A stretch of DNA of 64,000 nt from Halomonas llamarensis. GTDB taxonomy: Bacteria > Pseudomonadota > Gammaproteobacteria > Pseudomonadales > Halomonadaceae. Within the stretch, counting starts at the first letter, position 1. Each line of letters starts with the position of its first letter. A model generated the notes under the pieces. It was not told the origin of the DNA. It made no database searches and saw only the letters and a program-made list of their open reading frames with translations. The stretch is from positions 1-64,000 of the forward strand of contig NZ_JAMJPJ010000015.1 of NCBI RefSeq assembly GCF_023555005.1. The letters run 5' to 3'. Shown piece after piece: positions 35,383 through 44,989 of this stretch. Position numbers and translations under genes: made by a program.

Positions 35383-35769
35383 ATGAGCCAAGTTCCGGAT
35401 AATCTTCAATACGCCGAAAGTCACGAGTGGGTGCTGGATAACGGCGACGGCACTGTCACCATTGGCATCACCGATCACGCCCAAGAAGCGCTTGGCGACG
35501 TGGTCTTTGTCGAGCTGCCTGAAGTGGGCCAAACGCTCAGCAAAGGTGAAGAGTTTGGTGTGATTGAGTCTGTCAAAGCGGCTTCTGATCTTTATTCCCC
35601 TATCAATGGCGAAGTGATCGAGATAAATGAAGCCCTTGAAGACGCCCCAGAAACCGTCAATGAAGAACCTTACGAGGGTGGCTGGATCATGAAAGTGCAT
35701 CTCGACGGCGCTGTTGAAGGCTTGCTAGACGCCGACAGCTACCAAGCCACGATCGACGCAGAAAGCTAA
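35383..35769 (+). CDS. gcvH: Glycine cleavage system H protein
   Basis: A 128-residue lipoyl carrier shuttling the aminomethyl group between P and T proteins. The lipoylation Lys is in [20 protein letters not shown] (about residue 65). The N-terminal region [10 protein letters not shown] and the C-terminal [12 protein letters not shown] are typical. TAGGAAATAGTC precedes the start. gcvP begins about 110 bases downstream, after a hairpin. Confidence 0.97.
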   Translation: MSQVPDNLQYAESHEWVLDNGDGTVTIGITDHAQEALGDVVFVELPEVGQTLSKGEEFGVIESVKAASDLYSPINGEVIEINEALEDAPETVNEEPYEGGWIMKVHLDGAVEGLLDADSYQATIDAES

Positions 35770-35790
35770 GCCGTTCATCCTCTCCACTGC

Positions 35791-35828
35791 CGCCTGCTGT
35801 ACCCCATCTTCGTCCTCGTCAGCAGGCG
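35791..35828 (+). terminator. Hairpin between gcvH and gcvP
   Basis: CGCCTGCTG (35791-35799) and CAGCAGGCG (35820-35828) form a perfect 9-bp stem with a 20-base loop. No T run follows directly. It may set the gcvH:gcvP expression ratio as an attenuator or mRNA stability element. Confidence 0.45.
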
Positions 35829-35882
35829 TACTTATTCGCCTGTCCTTTGTTTTCGTTTAGAACCGTCTTTGGATTAAGCCCT

Positions 35883-38837
35883 ATGCCTCACCGCCCTATG
35901 TTTTCTAGGTCACAGTCTTCTAGGTCACTTTCTTCTACGCCTGAGCCTTTTGCGTCCCGCCGCCTGGCCGAACTGGCCGACCATGACGCCTTTATCAAGC
36001 GTCACAACGGCCCTGATGACAGTGACACCCAGGCCATTCTCAGCACACTGAATATTGCGTCAATGGCGGATCTTATCGAGCAGACGGTTCCTACCGATAT
36101 TCGCCTTGGCCGCGAATTGGCGCTGGATGAACCACGCAGCGAAGCAGAAGCACTGGATTACTTGGCGCAACTGGCGCGGCAAAACCGCGTCGCGAAGAAT
36201 TTTATCGGCCAGGGCTATTACGGTACCCACATGCCCGCGGTCATTCAGCGTAACGTGCTAGAAAACCCGGGTTGGTATACCGCCTATACGCCCTACCAAC
36301 CCGAGATTTCCCAAGGCCGCCTGGAAGGGCTGCTCAACTTTCAACAGGTGGTGATGGATTTAACCGGCATGGAACTAGCCAACGCCTCGCTGTTGGATGA
36401 AGCCACCGCTGCTGCCGAAGGCATGGCGCTGTGTAAGCGCGCCAACAAGAAAAACAAATCCAACGCGTTCTTCGTCGCCGACGATGTCTTCCCGCAGACG
36501 CTGGATGTTCTCAGAACCCGCGCTGAATTTTTCGGTTTTGAGCTAATTATCGCCCCTGCCGAATCCCTCGGCGAACACAACGTTTTCGGCGCGCTGCTGC
36601 AATACCCCGGCGATAGCGGCCAACTGCGCGACCTGGCGCCGTTGCTGAGAACGGCCGCCGAACACAACGTGATGACCTGCGTGGCGACGGACTTGCTAAG
36701 CCTGGTATTACTTAAAGAACCAGGCGCGCTTGGCGCCGATATCGTCGTGGGCAGCTCGCAACGATTCGGCGTCCCCATGGGCTTTGGCGGCCCGCACGCG
36801 GCATTTTTTGCCACCTCGGATAAGCTCAAGCGCTCGATTCCTGGCCGTATTATCGGCGTTTCCAAAGACAGCCGAGGCGCCACCGCGCTACGCATGGCAA
36901 TGCAGACCCGCGAGCAACACATCCGTCGCGAGAAGGCGACGTCTAACATCTGCACCGCGCAAGCGCTGTTGGCCAATATTGCTGGTTTCTACGCAACCTA
37001 CCACGGTGCCGACGGACTCCGCACCATCGCCCACCGCGTACATCGCTTGACCACGATTCTTGCTCACGGCCTCAAGCAAGTGGGCGTCGCCCTGGCGCAC
37101 GATACCTGGTTCGACACGCTACGCTTAACCGGCGTGGATAGCGGCAAGATTCACGGTCGCGCCATGACCCACGATGTCAATTTACGCTTCTTAGCCGACG
37201 GCGATGTCGGTATCAGCTTGGATGAAACCACTACGGCACACGATGTCGCGCTGCTGTTTGATGTGATTCTTGGCGATGAACACGGCCTCTCAGTGGCGAG
37301 GCTAGACGAAAACGTCGTTGCGGATAGCGTATCCGGGATTCCCCACGCCTGCCAGCGTGAAAGCGGCTTTCTTACGCATCCGACGTTCAAACGCTACCGC
37401 AGCGAAACCGAAATGCTGCGTTATTTAAAGCGTTTGGAAAACAAAGACCTGTCGCTGGCGCATGCCATGATCCCGCTGGGTTCGTGCACGATGAAGCTCA
37501 ACGCCACCAGCGAGATGATTCCGGTTTCCTGGTCGGCCTTCGCCCACCTGCACCCGTTCGCGCCGCGCGACCAGGTGGCGGGCTACCACCAGATGATCGA
37601 TGAGTTAGCGGCATTTCTGGGCGAAATTACCGGCTACGACCACATCTCGATGCAGCCCAACTCCGGTGCTCAAGGCGAATACGCTGGCCTCTTGGCCATT
37701 CGCCGCTACCAGGCCGCGCAGAATGAAGCGCACCGCGATGTGTGCTTGATCCCTAGCTCCGCGCACGGCACCAACCCCGCGTCTGCCGCCATGTTAGGCA
37801 TGAAGGTAGTGGTCGTTGAGTGCGATCGCGATGGCAACATCGACTTGGATGATCTCACCCATAAAGCCGAGCAGCACCGCGATACGTTGTCGGCGATCAT
37901 GATCACCTACCCGTCCACCCACGGGGTGTTTGAATCCCACGTGCGCGCGGTGTGTGACGTAGTGCATCAGCACGGCGGGCAGGTATACGTTGACGGCGCC
38001 AACATGAACGCCCAGGTCGGCATCACTCGCCCTGGCGATTTCGGCGGCGATGTTTCGCACCTCAACCTGCACAAGACATTCTGTATTCCCCACGGCGGTG
38101 GCGGCCCTGGCATGGGGCCAATTGGCGTCAAAGCGCATCTGGCACCGTTTGTGGCCAACCACGCCGTCACCCCGATCGAAGGTGTGCAAGCAACCAGCGG
38201 CGCCGTCTCCGCGGCCGCCTTTGGCAGCGCCTCTATCTTGCCGATCTCTTGGGCGTATATCAAAATGATGGGCGCTCGCGGCTTGCGAGAGGCAACTGAG
38301 CTAGCGATCCTCAATGCCAACTACATCGCCAAGCGCCTGGAAGATAGCTACCCGGTGCTCTACAAAGGTGAAAATGGCACCGTCGCCCACGAGTGCATTA
38401 TCGATATTCGCCCGCTAAAAGCCGCCTCAGGTATCAGTGAAGAGGATATCGCCAAGCGGCTGATGGATTACGGCTTCCACGCGCCGACTATGTCTTTTCC
38501 GGTGCCGGGGACGCTAATGATCGAGCCAACCGAGTCGGAGTCGCGCTACGAAATCGACCGCTTCTGCGAGGCGATGATCCGTATCCGCGAGGAGATCGGT
38601 AACGTGGAAAGCGGCGAGTGGCCACTGGAAAATAACCCGCTAGTCCACGCCCCCCACACCATGGCGGATCTAATGGATGCAAGCTGGAGTCGTCCGTACG
38701 ACCGCGAACTAGGCGCCTTCCCCACCGAGGCAGTGAAAGCAGCGAAGTACTGGCCGGCGGTAAACCGCGTGGATAACGTCTTCGGTGACCGGCAGCTTAT
38801 TTGCTCTTGCCCGACGATCGACGAGTACCGCGATTAA
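35883..38837 (+). CDS. gcvP: Glycine dehydrogenase (decarboxylating), P protein
   Basis: The PLP enzyme that decarboxylates glycine and loads the residue onto GcvH. Roughly 984 residues, a full-length single-chain P protein. The pyridoxal Lys lies in [20 protein letters not shown] (about residue 720). Other family text includes [20 protein letters not shown] (about 136) and [16 protein letters not shown] (about 590). The first 35 residues are Ser/Arg-rich and encoded by a small 15-base direct repeat, so the true start may be later than the ATG at 35883. It is convergent with the LysR gene at 38834, overlapping it by four bases. Confidence 0.95.
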   Translation: MPHRPMFSRSQSSRSLSSTPEPFASRRLAELADHDAFIKRHNGPDDSDTQAILSTLNIASMADLIEQTVPTDIRLGRELALDEPRSEAEALDYLAQLARQNRVAKNFIGQGYYGTHMPAVIQRNVLENPGWYTAYTPYQPEISQGRLEGLLNFQQVVMDLTGMELANASLLDEATAAAEGMALCKRANKKNKSNAFFVADDVFPQTLDVLRTRAEFFGFELIIAPAESLGEHNVFGALLQYPGDSGQLRDLAPLLRTAAEHNVMTCVATDLLSLVLLKEPGALGADIVVGSSQRFGVPMGFGGPHAAFFATSDKLKRSIPGRIIGVSKDSRGATALRMAMQTREQHIRREKATSNICTAQALLANIAGFYATYHGADGLRTIAHRVHRLTTILAHGLKQVGVALAHDTWFDTLRLTGVDSGKIHGRAMTHDVNLRFLADGDVGISLDETTTAHDVALLFDVILGDEHGLSVARLDENVVADSVSGIPHACQRESGFLTHPTFKRYRSETEMLRYLKRLENKDLSLAHAMIPLGSCTMKLNATSEMIPVSWSAFAHLHPFAPRDQVAGYHQMIDELAAFLGEITGYDHISMQPNSGAQGEYAGLLAIRRYQAAQNEAHRDVCLIPSSAHGTNPASAAMLGMKVVVVECDRDGNIDLDDLTHKAEQHRDTLSAIMITYPSTHGVFESHVRAVCDVVHQHGGQVYVDGANMNAQVGITRPGDFGGDVSHLNLHKTFCIPHGGGGPGMGPIGVKAHLAPFVANHAVTPIEGVQATSGAVSAAAFGSASILPISWAYIKMMGARGLREATELAILNANYIAKRLEDSYPVLYKGENGTVAHECIIDIRPLKAASGISEEDIAKRLMDYGFHAPTMSFPVPGTLMIEPTESESRYEIDRFCEAMIRIREEIGNVESGEWPLENNPLVHAPHTMADLMDASWSRPYDRELGAFPTEAVKAAKYWPAVNRVDNVFGDRQLICSCPTIDEYRD

Positions 38838-39739
38838 TTCGGCGTTTTCTCATATACCTTTTCATGACCACGCTGCTCTCGGAACCCCGAGAGCAGCTTT
38901 TCATAGCGCTTAGGTAGCGTAGCGCCGCGACGATGCACCAGATAAAGCACCTCATCTACGCCATGGGTCAGATTGAGTTCTTTAACCTGGCGCTGCCAAG
39001 GCGAGGTTTCCAGTACTAGCCGGGATACGACGGTGAACCCCAACCCCCGCGCGACGGCATCCAGCACCATACTCACTTCGTTGGTGAAGCCTTGGTGACG
39101 AAAATGCGCCATAGAACGAAACGCATCAGGATAATTTTTTTTCAACAGCATGGTGGCGTGATTGATGCCGTCGTAATAGTTGATGAAGCCAATCCCCATT
39201 AGATCCGACAGTGTGCTTCCAGCAAAATCCGCCGGCACCACCAAGCACAATGGCTCTTTGAACCAAACTGCACAGCTCAGCTCAGGATGGTTGATCGCTT
39301 CCGTCACAATGCCAATATCGTAACGACCATGAATTAAATCCGTGATGATTTCATGATTAAAAGCGAAGCTGTAGTTGACCGTCAAATTGGGGCGCATTTG
39401 CTGTTGGCCCAAAATATAAGGATAAAACATCAACCCCACGCTTCCTGGCGAAGCGATGCGACACTCACCGCTATCCAGCGAATCATCATCAAGGCCGTGG
39501 CGAAACTGCTCATGCTCGGCAAAGAGCTTGAGGGCGTAATCGTAGGCCCGCCGCCCGGCTTCGGTCAGGATAAAACGCCGCCCTTGGCGTTGTAGCAGGG
39601 GTTTACCCAAGTAAGTTTCCAACTTGCGAATATGCTGGCTCACTCCCGGCTGGGTCATTTCCAGACGCTGCGCGGTGCGGGTAAAGCTACCCGTTTCTAC
39701 CAGCGTGATGTAAGTACGAAAGTAGTGCGCATTAAACAT
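38834..39739 (-). CDS. LysR-type transcriptional regulator
   Basis: A 301-residue regulator with the winged helix-turn-helix at residues 1-60 ([39 protein letters not shown]) and a LysR substrate domain (about 90-290) containing [17 protein letters not shown]. It converges with gcvP, overlapping its last codons. Its own upstream side faces ppnN, with 204 bases between the starts. Target and effector are unknown; gcv regulation is only a positional guess. Confidence 0.87.
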   Translation of the reverse strand: MFNAHYFRTYITLVETGSFTRTAQRLEMTQPGVSQHIRKLETYLGKPLLQRQGRRFILTEAGRRAYDYALKLFAEHEQFRHGLDDDSLDSGECRIASPGSVGLMFYPYILGQQQMRPNLTVNYSFAFNHEIITDLIHGRYDIGIVTEAINHPELSCAVWFKEPLCLVVPADFAGSTLSDLMGIGFINYYDGINHATMLLKKNYPDAFRSMAHFRHQGFTNEVSMVLDAVARGLGFTVVSRLVLETSPWQRQVKELNLTHGVDEVLYLVHRRGATLPKRYEKLLSGFREQRGHEKVYEKTPN

Positions 39740-39943
39740 ATCGGCGAGCCAAAACGTGACAATGAAAGCGCTCAGAATAGTAGCACACTTGCACTACGCC
39801 TCGTGCCCTCTCGCTGTATCCCGCTAAGCGCCGTGGTAATATTCCACCACGTGTTTTTGCTATGTTCTTAGCAACTTGTTTTACCCTTTTTGCTTTCAAA
39901 CTCTATCAGTACGTTGAATAAGCCCAGGATGGATAGCCCCACT

Positions 39944-41326
39944 ATGAGCCATACCCCCCAGCCGCGCCCGACGCTGTCGAGCATCATCTCTCCCGAAGGC
40001 AGCCTCGAAGTGCTCTCGCAGCATGAAGTGAATCGGCTGCAGCGCACCTCGAAAAGCGGCCTACACGAGCTGCTGCGCCGTTGTGCACTCGCGGTACTTA
40101 ACTGCGGCAACCCAACCGATGATAGCTTGGCACTAATGGAGGCGTATAAAGATTTTGATATTGAAGTACTACAGCAGGATCGCGGCATTCGTTTAAAGCT
40201 CACCAACGCCCCGGCGGAAGCCTTTGTCGACGGCCACATGATCCGCGGTATTCGCGAGCATTTATCGGCAGTCATTCGCGACATTGTCTATGTCTATAAC
40301 GAAATCCAGCAGCACAACCGCTTTGACCTCACCACTGGTGAAGGGACCACCAACGCGGTATTTCATATTCTGCGCAAAGCAGGCACGTTAAAGCCTAGCC
40401 GCGATCCAAGCTTGGTGGTGTGCTGGGGTGGGCACTCCATCTCACGCGATGAGTACGAATACACCAAAGACGTGGGTTACCACCTGGGGCTTCGCGATTT
40501 AGATATTTGCACCGGCTGCGGCCCCGGCGCGATGAAAGGCCCGATGAAAGGCGCTAACGTTGCTCACGCTAAACAGCGCCGTCGCGAAGGACGCTATTTA
40601 GGTATCTCTGAACCAGGGATTATTGCTGCCGAAGCGCCCAACCCAATCGTCAATGAATTGGTGGTGATGCCGGATATCGAAAAACGCCTGGAAGCGTTTG
40701 TCCGCCTGGGCCACGGGATTGTTGTTTTTCCCGGTGGCGTCGGCACGGCAGAAGAAATTCTTTATCTCCTAGGAATTTTGCTTCACCCCAGTAATGCCGA
40801 CATTCCTTTCCCACTGATTTTTACCGGCCCGGCAGACTCGGCTGACTATTTTAAGAAAATCGATGAGTTTTTGGTCTACACCCTTGGCGAGGCCGTGCGT
40901 GATTACTACACGATCATCACAGGTGACCCCGTCGAGGTCGCGCGGCAAGTGCGACGTGGAGTGGATGAAGTCACTGAGTTTCGCCGCACTCATCAAGATG
41001 CGTTCTACTATAACTGGCGTTTAACCGTGGCACGGAATTTTCAGGCCCCCTTTGAGCCCACCCACGCGGCAATGCGCTCGCTAACGCTCGATAATGATCA
41101 GCCAACCCACGAGCTTGCGGCCAATTTGCGACGTGCATTTTCAGGCATCGTCTCTGGCAACGTAAAAGAACAAGGCATCCTCGCCATCGAAGCCGAAGGC
41201 CCCTTTGAGCTCAGCGCCACACCCGAGCTGATGCGCCGCTTAGATGCCCTGCTCAGTTCATTTGTGGCTCAAGGACGCATGAAGCTCGACGGCGATACCT
41301 ACACGCCCTGCTACATACTGAAATAG
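39944..41326 (+). CDS. ppnN: Nucleotide 5'-monophosphate nucleosidase (YgdH/PpnN)
   Basis: Cleaves nucleotide monophosphates to base and ribose-5-phosphate; in E. coli the enzyme is activated by (p)ppGpp. About 460 residues. The central LOG-like Rossmann domain carries VVCWGGHSISRDEYEYTKDV (about residue 160) and CTGCGPGAMKGPMKGANVAH (about 187), plus FPGGVGTAEEILYLLGILLH (about 263), which contain the nucleotide-binding PGGxGTxxE motif. N- and C-terminal YgdH-type extensions are present. ATG 39944 follows AGGAT; ATG 39929 is an alternative. Confidence 0.93.
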   Translation: MSHTPQPRPTLSSIISPEGSLEVLSQHEVNRLQRTSKSGLHELLRRCALAVLNCGNPTDDSLALMEAYKDFDIEVLQQDRGIRLKLTNAPAEAFVDGHMIRGIREHLSAVIRDIVYVYNEIQQHNRFDLTTGEGTTNAVFHILRKAGTLKPSRDPSLVVCWGGHSISRDEYEYTKDVGYHLGLRDLDICTGCGPGAMKGPMKGANVAHAKQRRREGRYLGISEPGIIAAEAPNPIVNELVVMPDIEKRLEAFVRLGHGIVVFPGGVGTAEEILYLLGILLHPSNADIPFPLIFTGPADSADYFKKIDEFLVYTLGEAVRDYYTIITGDPVEVARQVRRGVDEVTEFRRTHQDAFYYNWRLTVARNFQAPFEPTHAAMRSLTLDNDQPTHELAANLRRAFSGIVSGNVKEQGILAIEAEGPFELSATPELMRRLDALLSSFVAQGRMKLDGDTYTPCYILK

Positions 41327-41511
41327 CGGCATAAATTATTCACTAATCATCCGTCTAGCTTACGCACGCCGATACTGACCGGTGTCGGCGCGCTACTTGC
41401 TATCATCACAATGCGGGCCGCCGACTGAAGCGTCATGTATGGATATAACCAACAAACAGGGCATTCGCCCAACAATAAAATTCAAGCGCTTGAAAATAAG
41501 CGTAAATAGGC

Positions 41512-41539
41512 TTTTCATTTTCCTCTTAAACCGCTAGTA
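41512..41539 (+). promoter_or_regulatory. Promoter of tRNA-Pro(GGG)
   Basis: TTTTCA (41512-41517) and TAGTAT (41534-41539) are 16 bases apart. The same -10 hexamer and spacer length occur before the other tRNA operon (11493-11520). A GC-rich discriminator ACGCACC follows. Confidence 0.5.
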
Positions 41540-41582
41540 TACGCACCGTCTTGAGACATTAAATCGCCTCAAGCCAGACAGT

Positions 41583-41659
41583 CGGAGCGTGGCGCAGCTT
41601 GGTAGCGCGTTGCAATGGGGTTGCAAAGGTCGCAGGTTCGAATCCTGTCGCTCCGACCA
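41583..41659 (+). tRNA. tRNA-Pro (anticodon GGG)
   Basis: CGGAGCG acceptor strand pairs with CGCTCCG. The anticodon stem TTGCA/TGCAA encloses ATGGGGT, giving anticodon GGG. The T arm is CAGGTTCGAATCCTG, and the CCA end is encoded. It is a single gene with its own terminator. No copy of its 3' end is seen downstream in the window, so use as an integration site is unproven. Confidence 0.96.
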
Positions 41660-41670
41660 GAATATTCCGT

Positions 41671-41712
41671 AAAAACGGCCACTTAGCTAAAAAAGCTAGT
41701 GGCCGTTTTTTG
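41671..41712 (+). terminator. Rho-independent terminator after tRNA-Pro
   Basis: AAAAACGGCCACTTAGCT pairs with AGCTAGTGGCCGTTTTT around a short A-rich loop, with one bulged T, ending in a run of six T residues. It is a strong, possibly bidirectional, terminator. Confidence 0.92.
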
Positions 41713-41759
41713 TTAGGCATACTGCTAGATGACATATAGGTGGCACCTAGCAGCCATTA

Positions 41760-42041
41760 TCACCACAGATCTACTTGTAGCCTTAAATACACATCAAGGT
41801 GACCGTGGGTCTTGATCAACAACTCAATGGGTCTTCCGAATGATTGATCTTGCCCAGCAACACAGTGGAAACTGGTGTAAGTGATCAATCGGGCTTCAAA
41901 AGCCTCTGGGCTGATCATTCCAATTGCACTGTGCCGCCGTTGCCTGTTGTCGTCCATCAGCAAGGGACTGAGAGCGTAGCGGCTAACCCAGGTCTTGGGC
42001 CCCACCATGCGCCGTTTCACTGATACAGTGCTGGTGGTCAC
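41760..42041 (-). pseudogene. IS3-family transposase remnant (OrfB C-terminus)
   Basis: The reading frame contains DNRQRRHSAIGMISPEAFEA, which matches the C-terminal NxxRRHSxLGxxSPxxFE pattern of IS3-family OrfB transposases. The upstream catalytic DDE region and any inverted repeats are missing, and the frame continues into unrelated sequence on both sides. It lies between the tRNA-Pro terminator and the MerR gene, marking a recombination scar at the edge of the metal-resistance block. Confidence 0.7.
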
Positions 42042-42441
42042 TTATCACCTCAATGATTCGGCAGCTCTCTATCTTGCCACCGGCGCACTGGGTGACCATC
42101 CGCTGAAGTTCGTCCCGAAGTACAGAGAGTCGCTGAAGACGAGACTCCACTTTCTCCAAGTGATGCTTGGCAATGGCATCGACCTCCTGACAGGGCATAT
42201 CGGGCTGGTCTGACATTGCCAATAGCTCACGCACGGCGTCTACTGAGAAACCGAAATCTCGGGCATGGCGTATGAAGGTCAAGCGCCGGACGGCGTCTTC
42301 CCCGTAGCGGCGCTGCCCCCCTTCGGTACGCAACGCATCGCGCAGTATCCCAATGCGTTCGTAATAACGCACCGTTTCTGGCTTGCAGTCTGTCCGCCTT
42401 GCTAGCTCACCGATGCTGATGCTTTGGCTCCTTGAGGGCAT
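41983..42441 (-). CDS. MerR-family metal-responsive regulator (CadR/ZntR/PbrR type)
   Basis: A 152-residue activator. The N-terminal DNA-binding part reads SISIGELARRTDCKPETVRY then YERIGILR and GQRRYGEDAVRRLTFIRHAR. A long dimerisation helix follows. Metal-site cysteines stand in the ZntR/CadR positions: DMPCQEV (about residue 80), TQCAGG (about 115) and ESCRII (about 123), favouring Zn, Cd or Pb. The ATG at 42441 was chosen because the longer frame to 42660 would run into the divergent ATPase gene. The operator is at 42462-42494. The C-terminal tail overlaps the IS remnant frame. Confidence 0.9.
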   Translation of the reverse strand: MPSRSQSISIGELARRTDCKPETVRYYERIGILRDALRTEGGQRRYGEDAVRRLTFIRHARDFGFSVDAVRELLAMSDQPDMPCQEVDAIAKHHLEKVESRLQRLSVLRDELQRMVTQCAGGKIESCRIIEVISDHQHCISETAHGGAQDLG

Positions 42442-42461
42442 TGTAAAACTCCTTCCGAATG

Positions 42462-42494
42462 ACTTGAAGCTGTAGCTGCTACAAGTTTTACACT
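42462..42494 (+). promoter_or_regulatory. MerR-type promoter/operator of the P-type ATPase gene
   Basis: The -35 TTGAAG (42464-42469) and -10 TACACT (42489-42494) are separated by 19 bases, the hallmark over-long spacer of MerR-activated promoters. The spacer holds the palindrome ACTTGnAGC-7-GCTnCAAGT (42462-42486), the expected regulator binding site between the divergent genes. Confidence 0.88.
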
Positions 42495-42527
42495 TCAAAA
42501 CAATAACGTATCGGAAGGATAGGCACC

Positions 42528-44714
42528 ATGGAAAAGTCAACGCATACAGCAGCGCCTGGGGTATTGACGCTGCAGGTCGAAGGCATGGACTGCGGCGGTT
42601 GCGAACGCAAAGTAGAGTCCGCACTGGGGCGCTTGGACGGCATTGAGGGAGTGGCAGCAAGCTCGGTCACCGGTTCGGTGAGGATCCATTCCCAAGATCA
42701 CGGGGCGCCGCCGCAAGAGACAATTGAGCGAGTCGTGAAGGAACTGGGCTACCAAGTGGTCTCGCAAGATGGGCAAAAAGACCCTTCGGCCTCTTCAACA
42801 CCTTGGTGGCAAACCGCTAAAGGGCACCTGGTCATTATGACGGGAACCCTTCTTGTAGTGGCCTTTGCACTACGTATGGTCTGGCCGTCCTTGGGTAATT
42901 CCCCTTTCATCTTGGTCACTCTAGTGGGCTTGGTGCCCATCGCCCAGGGTGCCTGGGGCGCGCTGAAGATGCGCAACCCCTTCACTATTGAAATGCTGAT
43001 GTGCATCGCTGCTCTTGGCGCATTGGCCATTAATGCGGCCGCTGAGGCGGCGATGGTGGTTTTCCTGTTCGCTGTAGGGGAGCTGCTGGAAGGGGTGGCG
43101 GCTTCACGGGCGCGTCGCAGTATCTCGGCCTTAGCGAACTTAACGCCGTCCATGGCAAGGCTTATGGAAAACGGCGATGTTCGCGAGATCTCAGCGAATT
43201 CACTCAAGCCCGGTCAGCAAGTACTGGTGCGCCCTGGCGACCGCGTTCCTTGTGATGGTCGTATTTTGGCCGGAGAGTCAGATATTGATGAATCGCCCGT
43301 CAACGGTGAGTCCATACCGCGATGGCGTGCGCCGGGTGATGATATCTTTGCCGGTACAGTGAACCTTGATGCCGCCCTGGAGGTAGAGGTAACACGAGGC
43401 GCCGAGGACAACACCATTGCACGGGTTATCCGTCTGGTCGAAGAGGCGCAGGCTGCCAAAGCCCCAATAGCGCGCTTTATCGACCGCTTTGCCTATTACT
43501 ACATGCCCACGGTTGTCGTTCTCGCGCTATTGATGGCAGTGGTACCTCCGCTGGTCTCAACGATGGCGTGGTCAGAGTCCATTTATCGTGCTCTGGCTCT
43601 GCTATTAATTGCTTGTCCCTGCGCATTAATCATCTCAACCCCTGCCGCGATTGCGGCTGGCCTATCGGTAGGCGCTCGTCGCGGTCTGCTGATCAAAGGT
43701 GGCGCCGTGCTTGAGCAGTTGGGCAAGCTTCGCCTGATCGCTTTTGATAAGACCGGCACACTCACTGCGGGCACGCCCAGGGTTACCGACGTGGAAGACT
43801 GGACCACCGGGCAGAACGAAAACGAAGTATTGAGGCTGGCAGCCGCCATGGAGCGTGATTCCAGTCACCCCATCGCCACAGCCATTTTCTCTCATGCGCA
43901 GCAGTTGGGTCTTGTCATCCCCCAAGGCGTTGCCAACCGCGCACTTCCCGGTCGGGGCGTCGCAGGACAGGTAGAGGGGCGTGAACTGAGTTTGATGACG
44001 CCTCGTCACTTGGCGGAACAGATCGTTCTTGACGAAGTGTTAAGCGCACGTTTAGCCAAGTTGGAAAGTACTGGCAAGAGCCTTGCCATACTCGTTGAAG
44101 GTGATCGACCACTTGGCCTGATTGCTGTACGCGATGAGCCGCGTGAGGATGCTATCGAGGGGCTTGCCGCTCTGTCACGCCTGGGAGTCGAAGCCGTCAT
44201 GCTCAGTGGCGACAATGCGCGCACGGCCAGTGCCATTGGTGGGTCTTTGGGCATTGAAGCCTATGGCGAATTAATGCCTGAAGACAAGGCTGAGCGCGTT
44301 CGTACCTGGCAAGCCGCTGGTCGTGGCCCCATCGGAAAAGTAGGAGATGGTATCAACGATGCCCCAGCACTGGCTGCAGCAGACGTAGGTATCGCCATGG
44401 GTGGCGGGACGGATGTGGCATTGGAAACGGCGGATGCAGCCCTGTTGAAGAACCGGGTTACCAGTATCGCCGAGCTGATCGACCTGTCTCGTGCCACGCT
44501 GCGTAATGTTAAGACCAATGTGGCTCTCGCCCTCGGTCTCAAGGCTGTTTTTCTGGTTACCACGGCAATGGGTATCACCGGCATGTGGATCGCGGTGATG
44601 GCAGATACCGGTGCCACCGTATTGGTCACCTTAAATGCCATGCGTCTATTGGGCTATCGCGTTTCATTCAGTGCCACACCGACTGAAATGCAGCAAGGGG
44701 AAGCCACGTCATGA
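42528..44714 (+). CDS. Zn/Cd/Pb-translocating P-type ATPase (P1B-2)
   Basis: A 728-residue metal exporter in the inner membrane. An N-terminal metal-binding domain (GMDCGGCERKVESAL, about residues 18-32) is followed by eight membrane helices. The transport motif is CPCALIISTPAAIAAGL (about 363), the phosphorylation site DKTGTL (about 406), the HP locus SSHPIATA (about 445) and GDGINDAPALAAADVGIAMG (about 605). The last helix has ADTGATVLVTLNAMRLL, the Asp-Gly signature of zinc-group pumps. It is controlled by the divergent MerR regulator. CGGAAGGAT precedes the start. Confidence 0.94.
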   Translation: MEKSTHTAAPGVLTLQVEGMDCGGCERKVESALGRLDGIEGVAASSVTGSVRIHSQDHGAPPQETIERVVKELGYQVVSQDGQKDPSASSTPWWQTAKGHLVIMTGTLLVVAFALRMVWPSLGNSPFILVTLVGLVPIAQGAWGALKMRNPFTIEMLMCIAALGALAINAAAEAAMVVFLFAVGELLEGVAASRARRSISALANLTPSMARLMENGDVREISANSLKPGQQVLVRPGDRVPCDGRILAGESDIDESPVNGESIPRWRAPGDDIFAGTVNLDAALEVEVTRGAEDNTIARVIRLVEEAQAAKAPIARFIDRFAYYYMPTVVVLALLMAVVPPLVSTMAWSESIYRALALLLIACPCALIISTPAAIAAGLSVGARRGLLIKGGAVLEQLGKLRLIAFDKTGTLTAGTPRVTDVEDWTTGQNENEVLRLAAAMERDSSHPIATAIFSHAQQLGLVIPQGVANRALPGRGVAGQVEGRELSLMTPRHLAEQIVLDEVLSARLAKLESTGKSLAILVEGDRPLGLIAVRDEPREDAIEGLAALSRLGVEAVMLSGDNARTASAIGGSLGIEAYGELMPEDKAERVRTWQAAGRGPIGKVGDGINDAPALAAADVGIAMGGGTDVALETADAALLKNRVTSIAELIDLSRATLRNVKTNVALALGLKAVFLVTTAMGITGMWIAVMADTGATVLVTLNAMRLLGYRVSFSATPTEMQQGEATS

Positions 44715-44881
44715 ATACGCCATTTTTCTGGGCGGGTCTCACCGGTAGCCTTTGGACACGCCTTGATCAACGCAATGCTGATGGTGTTGACTTCGATTAC
44801 GAACAGCTTAGCGATTTACTGGCATTATCCAACGGACTCATCGAACCTCTGGACCCCAAGCCAAAACCGAATGATAAATAA
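44711..44881 (+). CDS. 56-residue hypothetical protein coupled to the metal ATPase
   Basis: Starts with the ATGA overlap at the ATPase stop codon. The peptide begins MNTPFFWAGLTGSLWTRLDQ, with a short amphipathic or hydrophobic start, then DFDYEQLSDLLALSN, and ends in a Pro/Lys-rich PLDPKPKPNDK. I do not recognise a family. The tight coupling and reasonable composition argue for a real gene. It could be a small regulatory or accessory subunit of the pump or the following oxidase assembly genes. Confidence 0.5.
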   Translation: MNTPFFWAGLTGSLWTRLDQRNADGVDFDYEQLSDLLALSNGLIEPLDPKPKPNDK

Positions 44882-44989
44882 GACGACGATATCAACTGAG
44901 ATCACCGCAACGTTGGTAGCATCCACTTGCCGCATTGTGCAGTCGCTGTCTAAGCTGTCTCAATATGCCTAATCTGAGGGAGAAGGGCT

